DNA of 64,000 bases, from positions 193,852,143 through 193,916,142 of the forward strand of contig NC_071387.1 of assembly GCF_022682495.2 (NCBI RefSeq), in the 5' to 3' direction. The notes beneath the pieces were generated by a model. The model saw nothing but the letters and a program-made list of their open reading frames with translations, was not told the origin of the DNA and searched no databases. The first letter of the stretch is position 1. Each line of letters begins with the position of its first letter. The DNA comes from Desmodus rotundus. Lineage: Eukaryota; Chordata; Mammalia; Chiroptera; Phyllostomidae. A program made the position numbers and the translations under genes. Positions 1 through 12,397 of this stretch are shown in pieces.

Positions 1-1355
1 ATTTCCTTACAATTTTTTCACAGCTTGATATCTCTCTTTCTGTCTCTCTGAAATAAAGTTATTTTACCCTCTAATTGTGTGGTAATGTATACAAGGAGAT
101 TTATTCTTTCTATGTTGTTTTGTCAAACAGTACAATATGGTATGATTAATTGTCTTCGTGTTATGAAATGCTTACAGGGAAAAACCAATCCATATGAATG
201 GCAAGAAGAATTTGGAATCTTTAAACATAACTTACATGATCATGGCAACTAATTTAAAAATGTTTTCAGATTTTATTTATTTTTTTTAATGAGAAGAATC
301 AACATATGCGTTCACAGAGAAATCTAAGACTTATGGGTAGAAGAGGAAAGCTAATGTTAATTCAATATACAAAAATGATTCTTAGTAGAGCTTCTAAAAG
401 TATTAACCTGCTACCTCAGAAGACACTGTCATCGACTTTTCTATGGCCAGAGTCTATAAGTAGCCTTACTGACTACTTGTAAAGGAGGTTTGTAAGATGT
501 TGTAGGAATCAGTTGAAAGACAAAGATATTGAGCAGGTGACTTTTCTTGTACGATTCAACTTTGATGTTCGGTTCTTTTGAATCCTGTCCAAACACTTTT
601 ATCTTAATATGTTTCATTTGGTGTTAATTTCAACTACTGATGCTCCTTGACAAATGGTCCCAATAAATCCATCATAATCTGAAAATATTGTAAATCAAAC
701 TATTTAATACATGTAACCTATAAAAATCGCAGTTTAGCCTGACCTACCTTAACTATGCTCCAAACACTTACATTAGCCTATAGGTGGACAAAAATCAAAG
801 ATCAAAATTCAAGATTTGAAGTATTGTTTCCACTGAATGCTTGTTATTTTTGCACAATTGTAAAGTGAAAAAAAAAACCAAACCAAACAAACAAACAAAC
901 AAAAAACAACCCATAAGTTGAGCCATTGTGTTAGGAATCATCTGTATAATGAAATATGTAATTTCAAATATAGTAAATAACAAGGAAAATGTGTATTGGG
1001 AAAATAATGATTGAAGACAGGTCAAAGTTTTCTTCTTAAAATTGAAATAAATAATTATTATGTATTAATATTGTATTAATATAGCTACAAGTGTTAATGA
1101 GAAAAACACAGACTAGTGCTACAGTCTCTGAGAAAAGGCACATGGGGAAAAATATCTAAGCATCGCCACCTACACTTACTTTTAAGAAATGTAAGTAAAT
1201 GCAAATAAAAGCAAGTGTATGCGGTGAAATAAGCTGTGTCTTTGTATACTGAATGCTACTGCAGATAGCTTCAGCTTAACATCATCTTTAAAATAACTTC
1301 TGGAACAAAGGCAGACAAATTTTACAGGAAATGACTAGAAACTAAAACAAAATTT
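1..1355. other. AT-rich intergenic DNA, nothing recognised
   Basis: No coding region or repeat family is recognisable here. The only low-complexity stretch is a short A-rich run passing into CAAA repeats at about 867-909. The short open frames present are the kind expected by chance in AT-rich DNA. Confidence 0.5.
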
Positions 1356-1570
1356 CCCTGGCTAATGTGGTTCACTGGATTGAGCTCTGGCCTGAGAAAC
1401 AAAGTGTCATCAGTTCGATTCCCATTCAGGGCACATGCCTGGGTTATGGGCCAGGTTCCCAGTAGGGGCCACATGAGCAGCAACAACCACTGATGTTTCT
1501 CTCCCTTTCTTTCTCCCTCCCTTCCCCTCTGTCGAAAAATAAATAAATTAAATCTTTAAAAAAATTTTTT
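1356..1570 (+). repeat. VES-type bat SINE (tRNA-derived)
   Basis: The 5' part is a tRNA-like head starting CCCTGGCTAATGTGG, with a B-box-like GTTCGATTCCC. It is followed by the typical middle (GGGCACATGCCTGGGTT, then CCAGTAGGGG), a CT-rich stretch, and an A-rich tail with AAATAAATAAA. This order is that of the VES SINE known from bats. It is diverged from the other two copies, so it is probably older. I could not see a clean target duplication. Confidence 0.85.
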
Positions 1571-2659
1571 CATATCTCACCTGAAAACTGAGAAGATTCC
1601 GAGAGGCCTTTCTTAAAACATGAATACTACGAAAGAAGTAATATTTAAGATTATAAAAAAACAAAAAATAAAAGAATCTAATATCTGTATATGTAGGCAT
1701 GTGTATGTGGGCGTTCATGTATATTCCTATGGAATGACCATACTCAAAATACACAAGAAATTTCACAACTATACTTAGAAACTATGTAGATGAGAAAATA
1801 AATGGAAAAATCACATATAAGATGCTAAAAAATCAATTAGATGAAAAGATAAATCCAAAGTTAAAGAAATATACTGAGGAGTAAAACAGCACCTTTACAA
1901 ATTAATAGAGGTATCGATATGAAGAGAAAAGTATTGATGTCCTTGGGGTAAGTTCATTGGTGTGGTGAAGAGCACTAAGAAAACAACAGCATGCAGGAAC
2001 GCATCGAATGGTTAGAAGGAAAGCACCAAGTTATTAGGAAAACACAAAGCAGTGTTTTGAAAACACAGCTAACATCCCCAGTGAGAAGGACTATTATAAA
2101 AATAGTGTTCACATTTAGTAGAGATAAAATATTCTAGGAATGAAGGAACAAACGAGGCCGTAGAATAAGCTTGTCCATACCTACTATTTTGAGATACCAT
2201 TCTCATCGCCATTTATTTTGTATTCTCTTTTAGTGTTTCAGTATGTGTCAGTGATGTCTTCCTTAATTGGACTTAAACTCATTGAAGCCAAAACTAAATT
2301 CCCTGTTGGAAATCTCAGAGTATGAGGTAGTGTTAAACCTATAAACAGGTAGTCAGTGAACAACTGTAGAATTGAAACACAGCAGAAATATATCGAGAAT
2401 TATTTTTCTTTATTGTGTCCTTCCTCCAAAATAACTTGGTTACCTGTTGAAAAGCCATAAGTGTTTCCCGAAATTGTTTTATGAGTTTAGGTGGAGGAAG
2501 AATGCCAGCTGCCGTCTCTGCCATACTTCCTTCTGATATGAGCCTTTCCCAGGAGTCCATGTGACTGTTCCTCTTTCTTTTTCTTTTTAAAATTATATAT
2601 ACATATATATAGATATAATATATAATATATTAAATATATACACATTTAAAATTATATAA
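1571..2659. other. AT-rich intergenic DNA with TA-rich simple sequence at its end
   Basis: Nothing recognisable to about 2580. From about 2590 to 2660 the sequence is a degenerate TA/TATATA low-complexity tract, bordering the L1 fragment that follows. Confidence 0.5.
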
Positions 2660-3010
2660 TATAATATCACCAGAAATTCATCCATCTGCTGTGCAAAATT
2701 CAGTGTTTCTTAGTATACTCACAGTGCTTCACAACCATTACCACAATGAACCATAGAACATTTTTTTAACTACAGCTAAAAGAAACTCCGTTCACAATTG
2801 AAAGTTACTACCCATTCATCCCACTTTTCCTAGCCCATGGAAGCCACTCCTCTCTCTGTTTCTATGGATTTGCCTCATCTGCCTAATTTATATGAATGAA
2901 ATCATTTCCATGTCTGGCTTCTTTTGCCTGGTATAATGTTTTCAAGATTTATCCATGTTGTAGACTGAAAATATTCTATTATATGGATATAAGATACTTC
3001 ACTTTTATTC
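2660..3010 (-). repeat. Old L1 (L1M-type) 3'UTR fragment, antisense
   Basis: Marks of the reverse complement of an ancient mammalian L1 3'UTR are present: TTTCTATGGATTTGCC, then ATATGAATGAAATCAT, CTGGCTTCTTTTGCC, and ATCCATGTTGTAG near the end. Divergence is high. Ends are approximate. Confidence 0.6.
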
Positions 3011-4411
3011 TATTTCAGACAAAGCACTTTACCTAAAAAAGAACTATGAATTGTTTGATGTGTCTTCTTATACTGAGAAGCGATAGACACAACTTGTGAA
3101 CAGTTGAGAACTGGAATAGTAATGAGGACACAGAAAACTAAGCAAGCCAATACATGAGGCAATTATTAATTCAGAAAATAATTTCAGACATAAAAATGAC
3201 TCATACTATGCTACATGGTTGGAGTGTAATTGGCATTTACTTAGCCATAATAATGTGTGTGGTATTGGTGAGAGTGATGAAAGACGAGCACATTATTTGT
3301 GTCCATTGTGGGGAATAAATCGAAGATTGCATAACTAAAACAAAACAGAACAAAAAACAAGGAGCAGCAACACAGTATGCTATTTGGATATAAGGAGGTA
3401 GATACTAAAAAAGTCAAATAAATCATATTACTGTTCAGTTCATCATTCTTGCATGTATTATTATGGTGAAGTTTTATGGGAAGAAGGAGAAGATAAAGAA
3501 AGGTATTTGAATTCTCAATACATTTTATGCATGCATGCGGTGTCCAATGAAAGATTTAAGATAATGAATTTGTCATATATCCCTTAAGTACTAAATAAGA
3601 GCAACCCTGCATCTCCTGGTAGATGAAAAGTTTGAGATGCTACTTAAATATAAGAAAGAATTTCTCAAGGGCTTTCAATTACATCGATTTTACAAGTCAA
3701 TGCACCATAATCTCAGTTTAATTTGTTAAATAACGTTGACCTTATGAATTAAAAAAAATTCTGAGAAAGCCAGTATCGTTTAATCAAATTAAACACTATG
3801 AAAAAGAAGGTACTAAAGCCCCATCCTATGTCAAGAGAAACTTAGCTATTAAAATAGAAAGCAGGCACAGGCGAATGATCACTGGCTGGGTTTGGATTTC
3901 CTTGAACTGGACAGGAACCACTGTCACTCACCCAGCTCTGGCACACTTCTCTGGTCTGAGACGGATTTTCCCCTCTTTGTACTAGGTAAATTATCCTAAA
4001 CAAAGGAAACTTTTGAAAAAGTAACAGAATAAATTAGAGAAATTCAGTGGTGTTAGTCCAGGACAAGTAAAGCAATAGGAAAGTAGAAAGTCAAAGATAC
4101 TAATTTAAATTCAAGACAACAAAATTTTCAAACCCAGTTTTCATGAAAGTGTAATAATTAGCTTTGTGATCATATAATAAATTGATGACTTAGTTCTTTT
4201 TAGGTTCACCCCAATTTCATTTTTTTTCTTGGAAATTTGAGTAATGCTTAGTTTTATTGTATATTTTTATTCAATTAATAACATGCTGCAATTGATTCTT
4301 ACAAGAAAATGTAGGTTCATCTACTCATAGTATTTGGAAAACTATGTGTAATAGTTTTTATCTAAAAGTAGTCATGTATGTAATTGAAAATACTATTTTG
4401 TGTGATCTTTT
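3011..4411. other. AT-rich intergenic DNA, nothing recognised
   Basis: No repeat family, RNA gene or plausible exon recognised. Weak remnants of ancient repeats cannot be excluded by eye. Confidence 0.45.
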
Positions 4412-4910
4412 ACAGTTCTGTAGTCCCCCTTTACCAATGTTTTGATTTCTGCTTTTCACTTTCTATGATTTCAGTTACCCATGGTCAACCTTGGTCCAAA
4501 AATATTAAATAGAAAATTCCAGAAACAATTCATAAATTTTAAATTGTACATCATTCTGAGGGATGTGATGAAATCTCATGCTGACTCTTTCTGTCCTTCT
4601 AGATGTGAATCATTTATTTCTTCAGCATCTACACCTGTTATATGCTTTCCATCGTTAGTCCCTTAGAAGATATCTGGGTTATCAGGTAGACCTTTCCAGT
4701 ATTGTAGTATATACTTGTATTCAAGTAACCCTATTTTACTTAATTACAGCCCCAAAGTGCAACAGTACTGATACCAGCAATTCAGATATGCCAAAGAAAA
4801 GCCATTTAGGGCTTCCTTTAAATGAAATGGCATGTATTGCAAAAACATAGTATATACAGGGTTTTGTACTATCATTAGTTTCAGCGATCCACTGGCGATC
4901 TTGGAACATA
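4412..4910 (+). mobile_element. Tigger-type (pogo/TcMar) DNA transposon, internally deleted
   Basis: The left end starts CAGTTCTGTAGTCCCCC, like a degenerate Tigger terminus. It is followed by the conserved 5'UTR (CATGGTCAACCTTGGTCC, then CCAGAAACAATTCATAA). At about 4748-4830 a reading frame gives APKCNSTDTSNSDMPKKS, which resembles the Tigger transposase N terminus (APKRKS...SDMPKRSRK). The sequence then jumps directly to the 3' end (GTTTCAGCGATCCACTGG), so most of the transposase is missing. The start codon is mutated (ACA for ATG). It is a dead, non-autonomous fossil. Confidence 0.8.
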
Positions 4911-6060
4911 ACCTCAGAAGAATAAAAGGGAACAATTCTATTACTTTTTTCTATAGTTATTAATATTACAAACATTTCAATATTGTTTTGACATTAAAAT
5001 TATAAGTATGCTGATTATTTGCCTAATGTTCATTATATGGCAGTGAAATCATGGTTTAAAAATTATTAACTTGAAGAGTGAATAAAAATTCAAGTCCATC
5101 CTGGTGAATAGCATATGTCCAAATTTGGAGAGCATAAGTCACAGATACATATACAAATGAGAGAATTTAAAGTATTAATTGCAATTTAATAAAATGCATG
5201 AACACAAAGCAAACTGAACATTGTCTTTCCAGATGTAAGCATGTTGTTAAAAATAGAATAATTTAAGTGTTGATGTGTCAACAATGCTGTAAAGAACTAA
5301 GGACTGTGTGAGCAAATGTGTCTGCATGCATATGTATAGAAACTACATACATAATTGCTTTGGAAAAATTAATCTTCTCCATGAAATGCATCTGAAACAT
5401 TAAACTTCAATTTTAGATTGTTATGCCAAATTTGATAATGTTCTTCCTGGACTTTCCATTGATTAAATCATGATACAAGTTAAAAATTCACTTTTTGTAG
5501 CTTTAGATGTGTAGAATACTGACTAGTTAACTAGTAGGCACAAGAGTCTGCAAGAGTACTTTCTACTAAATGGGCTTGGAGTAAAGGTACGAGGTAGAAA
5601 GAATGGTGAAGACAAAGGTCATTGGAAGATTGTACTTTCTTTGTGGCTATGAACACATCCTGCATCTATATTCTCTAGCAAAACTATGGAGAATAAATCC
5701 TGAGGAAGGGGAGTGACAAGAGGTTTAAGCTGGGAGAGCAGCATGAAAGCCATAGACTTAGAATGACAATGATCAAGGTCCACTCTTCATAATACAAAAT
5801 GATGGTGAGACTGGGGAATTTCTTTACAGGCTAGCAAACCACTCAATTATAAAATCCATGTCCATGAAAGATTGCTTTCCTCTCTAAAAACAATTAATCC
5901 TCCAAGATACGATCCAAGAAGTTGTCTGTTAACCCATGAGTATAGATGGGGAAAAAATAATTCTCCCACATGTTTATGCACAAATATAGACCCAGACTGA
6001 TAGAGTTACTCAACAAAACATGAAGGAGAAAAGAAGGGGACTCTAAAATAACCTGAAACT
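4911..6060. other. AT-rich intergenic DNA, nothing recognised
   Basis: No gene or repeat recognised. A 14-bp perfect palindrome (ACTAGTTAACTAGT) lies at 5522-5535, probably by chance. Confidence 0.45.
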
Positions 6061-6760
6061 TTAAAAATAATTACAAATATGGGCAAATAAAAACAGGTTT
6101 ACATTAAAAAGTTGAGAATTAATATCATAAATCCATTCACTGTGTCTCCTTGGTATCTTCTCACCTTCCCCATTTCCTCTCCTCCTCAGACAAAGGGGAC
6201 ACCGTCGTGATGCTTTGACCACACTCAGGGTCTGCAGGGACAGGCTGCACAAGGTGCCACTCTTCCTTACAAAGTTTAAAAGTTTCTGTCCTTCATTGCG
6301 GAGATAAATTAGCCGAGTTTCTAAGGTCTCTTCTGGTCATTGAGCAAAGTGATCCTGAAGAGCTCTGAATACCTTACTGCAGACTGTCCATCACACCAGT
6401 GATATGCTTAGAGATATAGTCATTGGGTATAACTCTGTGTCTGTGATCTCTGATGGCTTTTGGTCTCATCACTGTAGAAAAGTAGGTAGTAGTCAGGAAA
6501 TTGCTGCTCTGGCTTGCCAGAGCCCCCCTGTTGGGTCTCTAATTTGACACCCCTCCCCAACATACACACAAGCTCCTAACTTGACTGCATCTCCCTTCGG
6601 AGACTGAGGTGCACTGGCTAAGCATGAAGTCTTGTGTGGGGCAGATACTATCCCATGTGAGGCCGTATCCCAAAGTGCCTCCAGGTAAAGCCTTTGTAAT
6701 TGCCTGTGCTTGGGCCTGAAAGATCAAAAATCAGATTTGACCATAAGTGATACTCCTCCT
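6061..6760 (-). other. Unassigned segment with coding-like relics on the minus strand
   Basis: This stretch is less AT-rich than its surroundings. On the minus strand, short open pieces sit in different frames, e.g. 6061-6252 and 6539-6727, and a stop-broken frame at about 6300-6480 reads MRPKAIRDHRHRVIPN. I cannot match them to a protein. It could be a decayed processed pseudogene, an old retroviral fragment or plain chance. No poly(A) tail or target duplication was seen, so it is not called a pseudogene. Confidence 0.25.
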
Positions 6761-6769
6761 TAACCATCA

Positions 6770-7330
6770 TTTGTATTGTACACAGTGCACACAACTACAT
6801 TTTTAAAATTAAAATACTGAGGTAGAGTGCATAAAGGGTGACAATTTTGCTGTACTGCTCAGCTATTTTTGCATGTAAATAACACATGTTCACTGTCCAC
6901 ATCAAGATTTAGAATATTTATGGCACTCCTGACAATTTCTTTATGACTCTTCTCAGATAATACCCCCCAAAGGTACCTATTGCTCTCACCTTTAATACCT
7001 AGTTTACTTGAATGCATTTCTTCTCATATAAGTGGGTATCAAAATATGTTCTATTGTGCAACTGACTTCCTTCAGCACATGTACTAGCTTTGAAATGTAT
7101 CCATATTGTTGTAGTTTATCCTTTTTATTATTGTATAGTAAAAAGAGGGTGTGGGTATAACACATTTTATTTGTTTGACTCTTTTGGGGCACTTGATAGT
7201 TTTTAATTTTTGTTTACATGAATAAAATTGCTATGAACAGGCTCATAGCACACCTGAGCATGCTCATTTTTAGCTTTTTTAGGCCAGTATTTTATGCCTT
7301 TAATATTTTGTAAACTATTTTTCTTTTTCA
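6770..7330 (-). repeat. Old L1 (L1M-type) 3'UTR fragment, antisense
   Basis: The order of marks matches the reverse complement of an L1M 3'UTR: ACATTTTTAAAATTAAAATACTG at the start, CTTCCTTCAGCACATG, then ATCCATATTGTTGTAG, and ATGAATAAAATTGCTATGAAC towards the end. It is strongly diverged and both ends are approximate. Confidence 0.6.
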
Positions 7331-9118
7331 TTATTTAGAATTCAGTCATTTGAGTTTCTCTTGTACTTTCTTCTTGAGTTCTGCTCACCAGCAACCTCTC
7401 CTTCAGATATTTTGACAGTTCTTACTTGAGCTTTTGTATATCCCACTTGATCTTTTGTCCACACACACATATTTTAGTGAGGTTCTTTATCTGTCACTTC
7501 TGATTTCTACGTATTCCTCTTATGTTCTTACAGATTTTTTGTATGCCTTGTGCAAGGTACATTTTAACTACCAAAATTGTTTAATGATCTGAGCAGGTTT
7601 TTGAATACCTAGTCGCAAGAAATATGTGTATATGTATGGAGAGGAATGTGTCCAAGGCAAAAAAAGGTTGTGTGTTTGAATGATTTATTTTAACCCTTGA
7701 TTTTCCAAAACCAACCGAGTTTGCCAACTTCAGAGATATTTCCAATTTAAAAACTCCCTAAATAACAGACATGCATAGATTTTTGTATTTCCCTATTCAC
7801 CTAAACTATCACCAATTTTTCTATGTTGTGTGAAAGGAGAGTTCACCGAAGTTGCCATCGTTGCAAGTCTTTGCTCTTGTCTTAAAGGATTTTTGTTTGT
7901 TGTCTTTCTTAGTGTGTGCCCCAGCTTTGGAGAAATGTTCTCTTTGGATTAATCTGAGAATTGTTCTTGAAATCAGCCTCTTTCAGCATCTTTCTAGGAC
8001 ATTATTAGGCATCAACTCCACTCTGTACTCCTTTTTCCAGGTATAGCGGTATAGCATCTCTTGCTTGTATTGAAGCTCAAGTTTTCATTTCCTTCCCAGG
8101 TTGCTATTGCATTACTTCTAGGATTTAAGATATGGGTCATTTTTTGTCCCAATAAAAACATAAAATCAACTTATCTATTTAGCATAGGCCTTATTTTACA
8201 ATATTAGTGTTTATTTCACTGCAACGGCTTACCTAATAGTGTTACCAGAACTAACCTTTATTTCAGGGCAATTTTATGTCATTCAAATAATTTTTTTATG
8301 TCTAGGATCCTGGAGTACTTAAAAAGAAGCTTCTATGTATTTCAATTATGCTGATGTTGAAGCATAATGCTTAAACTGTAAAATTTAGAGGCTTTTATAT
8401 TTGGTGCACCTTGAACTTTATACTATCTGATACTTGTATACACTTTTTGCTGATTATTAAATCTTTGAGAAGGAAAGCTATCTTAATTACTCTATTCTTA
8501 CAATATTATGCAATCTACTTTAAAACTGATACACTTCAGAGAGTACTCTGAGGAATTAATCATGGTAAAAATATGAATGACCATATGATAGACATCTTCA
8601 CCATAGCCCCATTTGAGAATCTAATAAAAAACTATAGATGTTCCACCCAAGGGTGAAATTAAATGTATAAAGCATTTGTACACAAAAAATATATTGCATC
8701 TGAATTCATAGGGTTTGCAAACTTCTTACATACTACCCATGAGCAAGAAATTCTTATATCCCATATTATGATGTCTTTAGAACAAAAGGTAAAATGTATA
8801 ACCAGTTTTAAAATTAAACATTTTTCTAAATGGCCTAACAATTGACAATTTAACTTTGGTTCTTTGACTGAGATTAAATGGTATCCACATTATATGTCTA
8901 CCTATATGTTTGACTTTTCACTTTCTAAACATTGAAAATCATATTTCTTGCATCTGGGATTAGATAAAATGCTACAAAGACATAATCAAGCACAAATCCA
9001 TTTGATTTTCAAGCAGTGTAATCTCTTACTCTGAGTGAACACACATGTGTATGAATGTACATGTAAGGGTCATGTAAGGGCATGGCCTAGAGTCCATGTC
9101 TTTAACCTCGCATTTAAA
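7331..9118. other. AT-rich intergenic DNA, nothing recognised
   Basis: No gene, RNA or repeat family recognised. The two roughly 60-codon frames that overlap on opposite strands near 8660-8845 mirror each other, which points to base composition rather than coding. Confidence 0.45.
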
Positions 9119-9600
9119 AAAATAATGTTTTATTTTGACATAAATTCACACAAATTAAAAATGAAAAATAGTACAAAGTCTCTCCGTGTATTCTTCATAA
9201 AGAATTACTAAATGTTGTTTCCCACATTGTTTATTGTCTCTCTCTGTGTCTGTTTCTGAAACGCTGACATATTGAGGGTGAGTTGCAGACATGATGTCCC
9301 ATTACCTCTAAATGTGTCAATACACATATCCTGAAAACAAGACCATTATCTTACTTATGCAGAGAGACATTTCAAAATCCAAGATATACACATGCACGCA
9401 AAGTTATTACTTTTTCTACAGCTATTCCAATTTTACCAATCATTTACAAATTTCTTTTTCAGCCAAAGAATATTTAGTCCATAGCTTTGATCCCTCAACG
9501 TGTGCTGCATTCGGCACTCAGATGTCACGTATTTTCAATCTGGAATGGCCCTTCAGTACTTTCTTCTTTTTTGTATTTTGTGATTGTGACATTTTCTGAG
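9119..9600 (-). repeat. Old L1 (L1M/L1ME-type) 3'UTR fragment, probably antisense
   Basis: It opens with TTTTATTTTGACATAAATTC. It contains GAGTTGCAGACATGATG (about 9280-9297), CCCATTACCTCTAAATG, and near its end CAATCTGGAATGGCCCTTCAG with TGTGACATTTT. These landmarks occur in this order in old L1 3' regions. The 95-codon frame inside it (9312-9599) is therefore not a gene. Confidence 0.55.
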
Positions 9601-9930
9601 AGTATATAGGTCGATAATGAAGTGATAAAGAATGGCGAACACGTGTGAAAAGAAAACAGGAGTCAGCCTGACCTACTCTCCTCATCATCGCAGTGGAGAC
9701 AAATAGTCACACAAAAAATGACAGCAGTGGACTATAACCTATAAATAGGGAGCAAATCCACTAGTCCATATTTAAATAAATAAATAAAGAGAGAAATAGT
9801 AGAAAGAATGTGTCTCATAACATAATTATAACCTAAAAACCTAGAATCATTGCTGGAAATAGAACATCACAATTTGGTACCTGGAGTAGTTATAAAAGAT
9901 TTGGAAAAAATTTACCAATGGATGCAAAAC
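9601..9930. other. AT-rich spacer, nothing recognised
   Basis: Contains a short AAATAAATAAATAAA run at about 9773-9787 but no recognisable element. Confidence 0.45.
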
Positions 9931-10270
9931 CTAGTTGTTTATGCTAAGTGAAATATGCCAGGCTGAAAGACAAATACCATATGATCTTACCTTTAAGGGG
10001 AACCTAATCAACAAAACAAACAAGCAAACAAAATATAACCAGATACATTGAAATAAAGAACAAACTGACAGTAGCGAGAGAGGAGGAGGAGGAGGCTAAT
10101 GGAGGATAGAAAGGGAAGGATCGTCAAGGAACATGTATGAAGGACCCATGGACAAAGCCAAAGAGGGGTAAGATCGAGGGTGGGACGTGGGGATGGGTCG
10201 GGCAGGCAATAGTGATGGGGAGAAAATAGAGACAACTGTGCTTGAACAACAATTAAAAATAGTTTATTCT
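9931..10270 (+). repeat. L1 3' end (bat-type), sense, 5'-truncated
   Basis: The end of an L1 is recognisable from TATGCTAAGTGAAATATGCC, the ACAAATACCATATGATC segment, a purine-rich GGAGGAGGAGG stretch, CAAGGAACATGTATGAAGGA, CCCATGGACA, and the terminal ACAACTGTGCTTGAACAACA followed by AATTAAAAATA. A 5'-truncated copy like this is typical of L1 insertion by target-primed reverse transcription. The minus-strand frame at 10008-10235 comes from the purine-rich tract. Confidence 0.8.
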
Positions 10271-10890
10271 AAAAATATATCATGAAAAATAAAGTATTTA
10301 CAAAGTCCCAAATTAGTTCATGCACATATTTAGTGGTGAAAACAAGTAAAAGTGCAACTTGGCAATGCAAAACCTTAAGAGACACTGCTTAACCAAGAAA
10401 TAAAAGTTCACATCACCAATAAGGAGATGCCCAATGTCTTTTCACTGTCACGCACAGAGAAGGACAGAGCAGCACTCTTGTGATATTCTAGGCAAAATGG
10501 ATCACCGGAATCTAATAATAAGGGAACATTAAATTAAGACAAAGTAAGGTATAGTCTACAAAATCAGCCTACAGTCTTCAAAAGTAGTCAGTACTTTCAA
10601 GAAGTGTTTGTTTTGCTGTTTTGTTTTGCCCCTTTCTCCCATGGAGGAGTGTTTCTTTGTTCCAGAATTACAGATTTCTCTCTCTCTCTCTCCCCTTTCC
10701 CCTCTCATTATGTAAAACTGCTGCACATAACACACTAACGTGCTCTAGATGTCACTGTGGAAAGCTACATGATGGACCCCCTGTCACCCTGCTTCAAAAA
10801 GTGTTTATTGTGTGAGTGCCCAGATTACAGACATGATACGTCTTTTTCCTACCCATACAACAAAACCTTTCCTTTTTTGATCTATGCACC
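10271..10890. other. Intergenic DNA with a short CT microsatellite
   Basis: A (TC)n tract of about 17 bases lies at 10677-10693. The rest is unassigned. Confidence 0.45.
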
Positions 10891-11015
10891 ATGGTCTGCT
10901 TTATATTTATGACAGTGATGATCAAAATACTTCGGTCAGTTCTCTGAGGGGATGGTCCATGGCTTACTCTCCTTTGTGTCCCTAGCAGTGTGCGTAGCTG
11001 GCAAACACACTTAAT
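10891..11015 (+). repeat. Possible L2 (LINE2) 3'-end relic
   Basis: The order GATGGTCCATGGCTTACTC, TTTGTGTCCCTAGCAGTG and GGCAAACACACTTAA resembles the conserved L2 tail (accatggct... tgtatccccagcac... gcacacagtaggtgct). It is short and highly diverged. Confidence 0.35.
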
Positions 11016-12157
11016 TTGAAATCTCTGTTGCAACTTTGGGTTTTGACGTTTTCCTTTTTTGTGTTCCCCGAGTCAGGACACAGTCCCTCTCACTCTCTTC
11101 TGGGTGAGATCATGTTTCCACATCCCGCCAACGTCACTGGAACAGATTCAGCTGCATTTCTTCCCAGCAGTTGCAAATGCAGCTTTCTAAGGGAAATCCA
11201 TTTGCAGTGTCTTCCTCGGGCGGTGGGGGCACGCTTGTAAATACAGGTAGAAGAAGAACTACTGTCGCTCTTACAATATGTTATATACAACATTTTAAAG
11301 CTGTATGAACAAGAAGACTGTTTTTAAAAATATAGAGCCTAACCTGTCACAAAATTCCTCCAGAAGGTGCCCTCATTTCTGAGGCACATTTTTGGCTACA
11401 GCAGATTTCAATCTCTTTGGCTTTTATTTTCCTGAAGTGTTTAAGTGAAAAGTCTTTCACTTCGGTGTGATTTTTCACTCTCTTAACCAGTGATTAAATC
11501 AATTATGCAACTAACCAATTTTTTATTTTCTATTTGCAGGTGGGATATATTGATTCATATTCCTTATGGTGTTAAAGTCTGAGAAACTTAGGTCTGAGAG
11601 TCTTGTGACATTTTTAAATAAGAAAATGCATAATTAGGAAGGAAATATGCTAATGTAATTCTTATGTAATTGTGTATATGGCAGGCTGATAATTAAGTCC
11701 AGCATTGGTTACAGTTCACTTTTTTCAAAATCAAGTTTCTAATAGAGATAATTTCTCAAGCAATGTTTTTATCCTTGAAGATAATAAACCTAGGCTCCAA
11801 TAATTTGAGTGTCAAAGAATGGCTATTAAACTTTAATATATACAAAGAATGGTATTAAACTTTAATATATACATCCACATATTTTGATTGTTGCAATTTT
11901 CTCTTCTTATTCTCCCTGAAAGTCTCAATAACCAAATAAAACATCTAAGATTTTGAAAATATTTTGATTTTTCATGCAACTTATATAATTAGAATAATGT
12001 TTGTTGCACCTTTTAGGGATCAGTGAGGATATAGTGACACAAGGATTGAATAAAATTAGGACAATAATAGACTGATATTTATTGATTAGTATTGAGTTTG
12101 TATGGAGACCAGCTAACACAGTATCTATAGAAATAGTTTACATGCCCTTTTGCATTA
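11016..12157. other. Intergenic DNA; small tandem duplication inside
   Basis: About 11080-11250 is somewhat GC-richer (open frames on both strands at 11016-11240 and 11090-11293) but matches nothing I know. A 30-bp tandem duplication is listed separately. Confidence 0.4.
11814..11872. repeat. Two-copy tandem repeat, unit about 30 bp
   Basis: The unit begins AAAGAATGGCTATTAAACTT. Copy 1 is 11814-11843 and copy 2 is 11844-11872. They differ by a single missing C. The near-identity implies a recent local duplication by replication slippage. Confidence 0.9.
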
Positions 12158-12397
12158 AAGTGGGTCGGAAAGCTACAACTGATGGGCCAAATCCAGGCAA
12201 AAGTGCAAATGTGGTCCTAGACCTCTTTTTGTAAATAAAGTTTTCTTGGAAAACAGCCACACCTATTGTTTATGTGATATTTATGGCTGCTTTTATACTG
12301 TAATGAGAGAGTTGAGGATTTGCCGTACACACTGAAAGGCCCTTAAGCTAAAATATTTACTATCTGACCTTTTACAGAAAAAGTTCCTGACTCCTAC
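12158..12397. mobile_element. Non-autonomous hAT-type DNA transposon (MER class)
   Basis: The ends resemble CAGGGGTCGGCAAAC and its inverse: GTGGGTCGGAAAGC at the left and AAAGTTCCTGACTCCT at the right. The inside carries TTTTTGTAAATAAAGTTTTC, ACAGCCACACCTATTG, and TAAAATATTTACTATCTGAC, all landmarks of a widespread mammalian hAT-derived element. It is diverged, and the orientation of such short palindromic-ended elements is arbitrary. Confidence 0.75.

Noticed and set aside
5522..5535. 14-bp perfect palindrome ACTAGTTAACTAGT
   Set aside because: Such palindromes occur by chance in AT-rich DNA of this length, and nothing nearby gives it a role.
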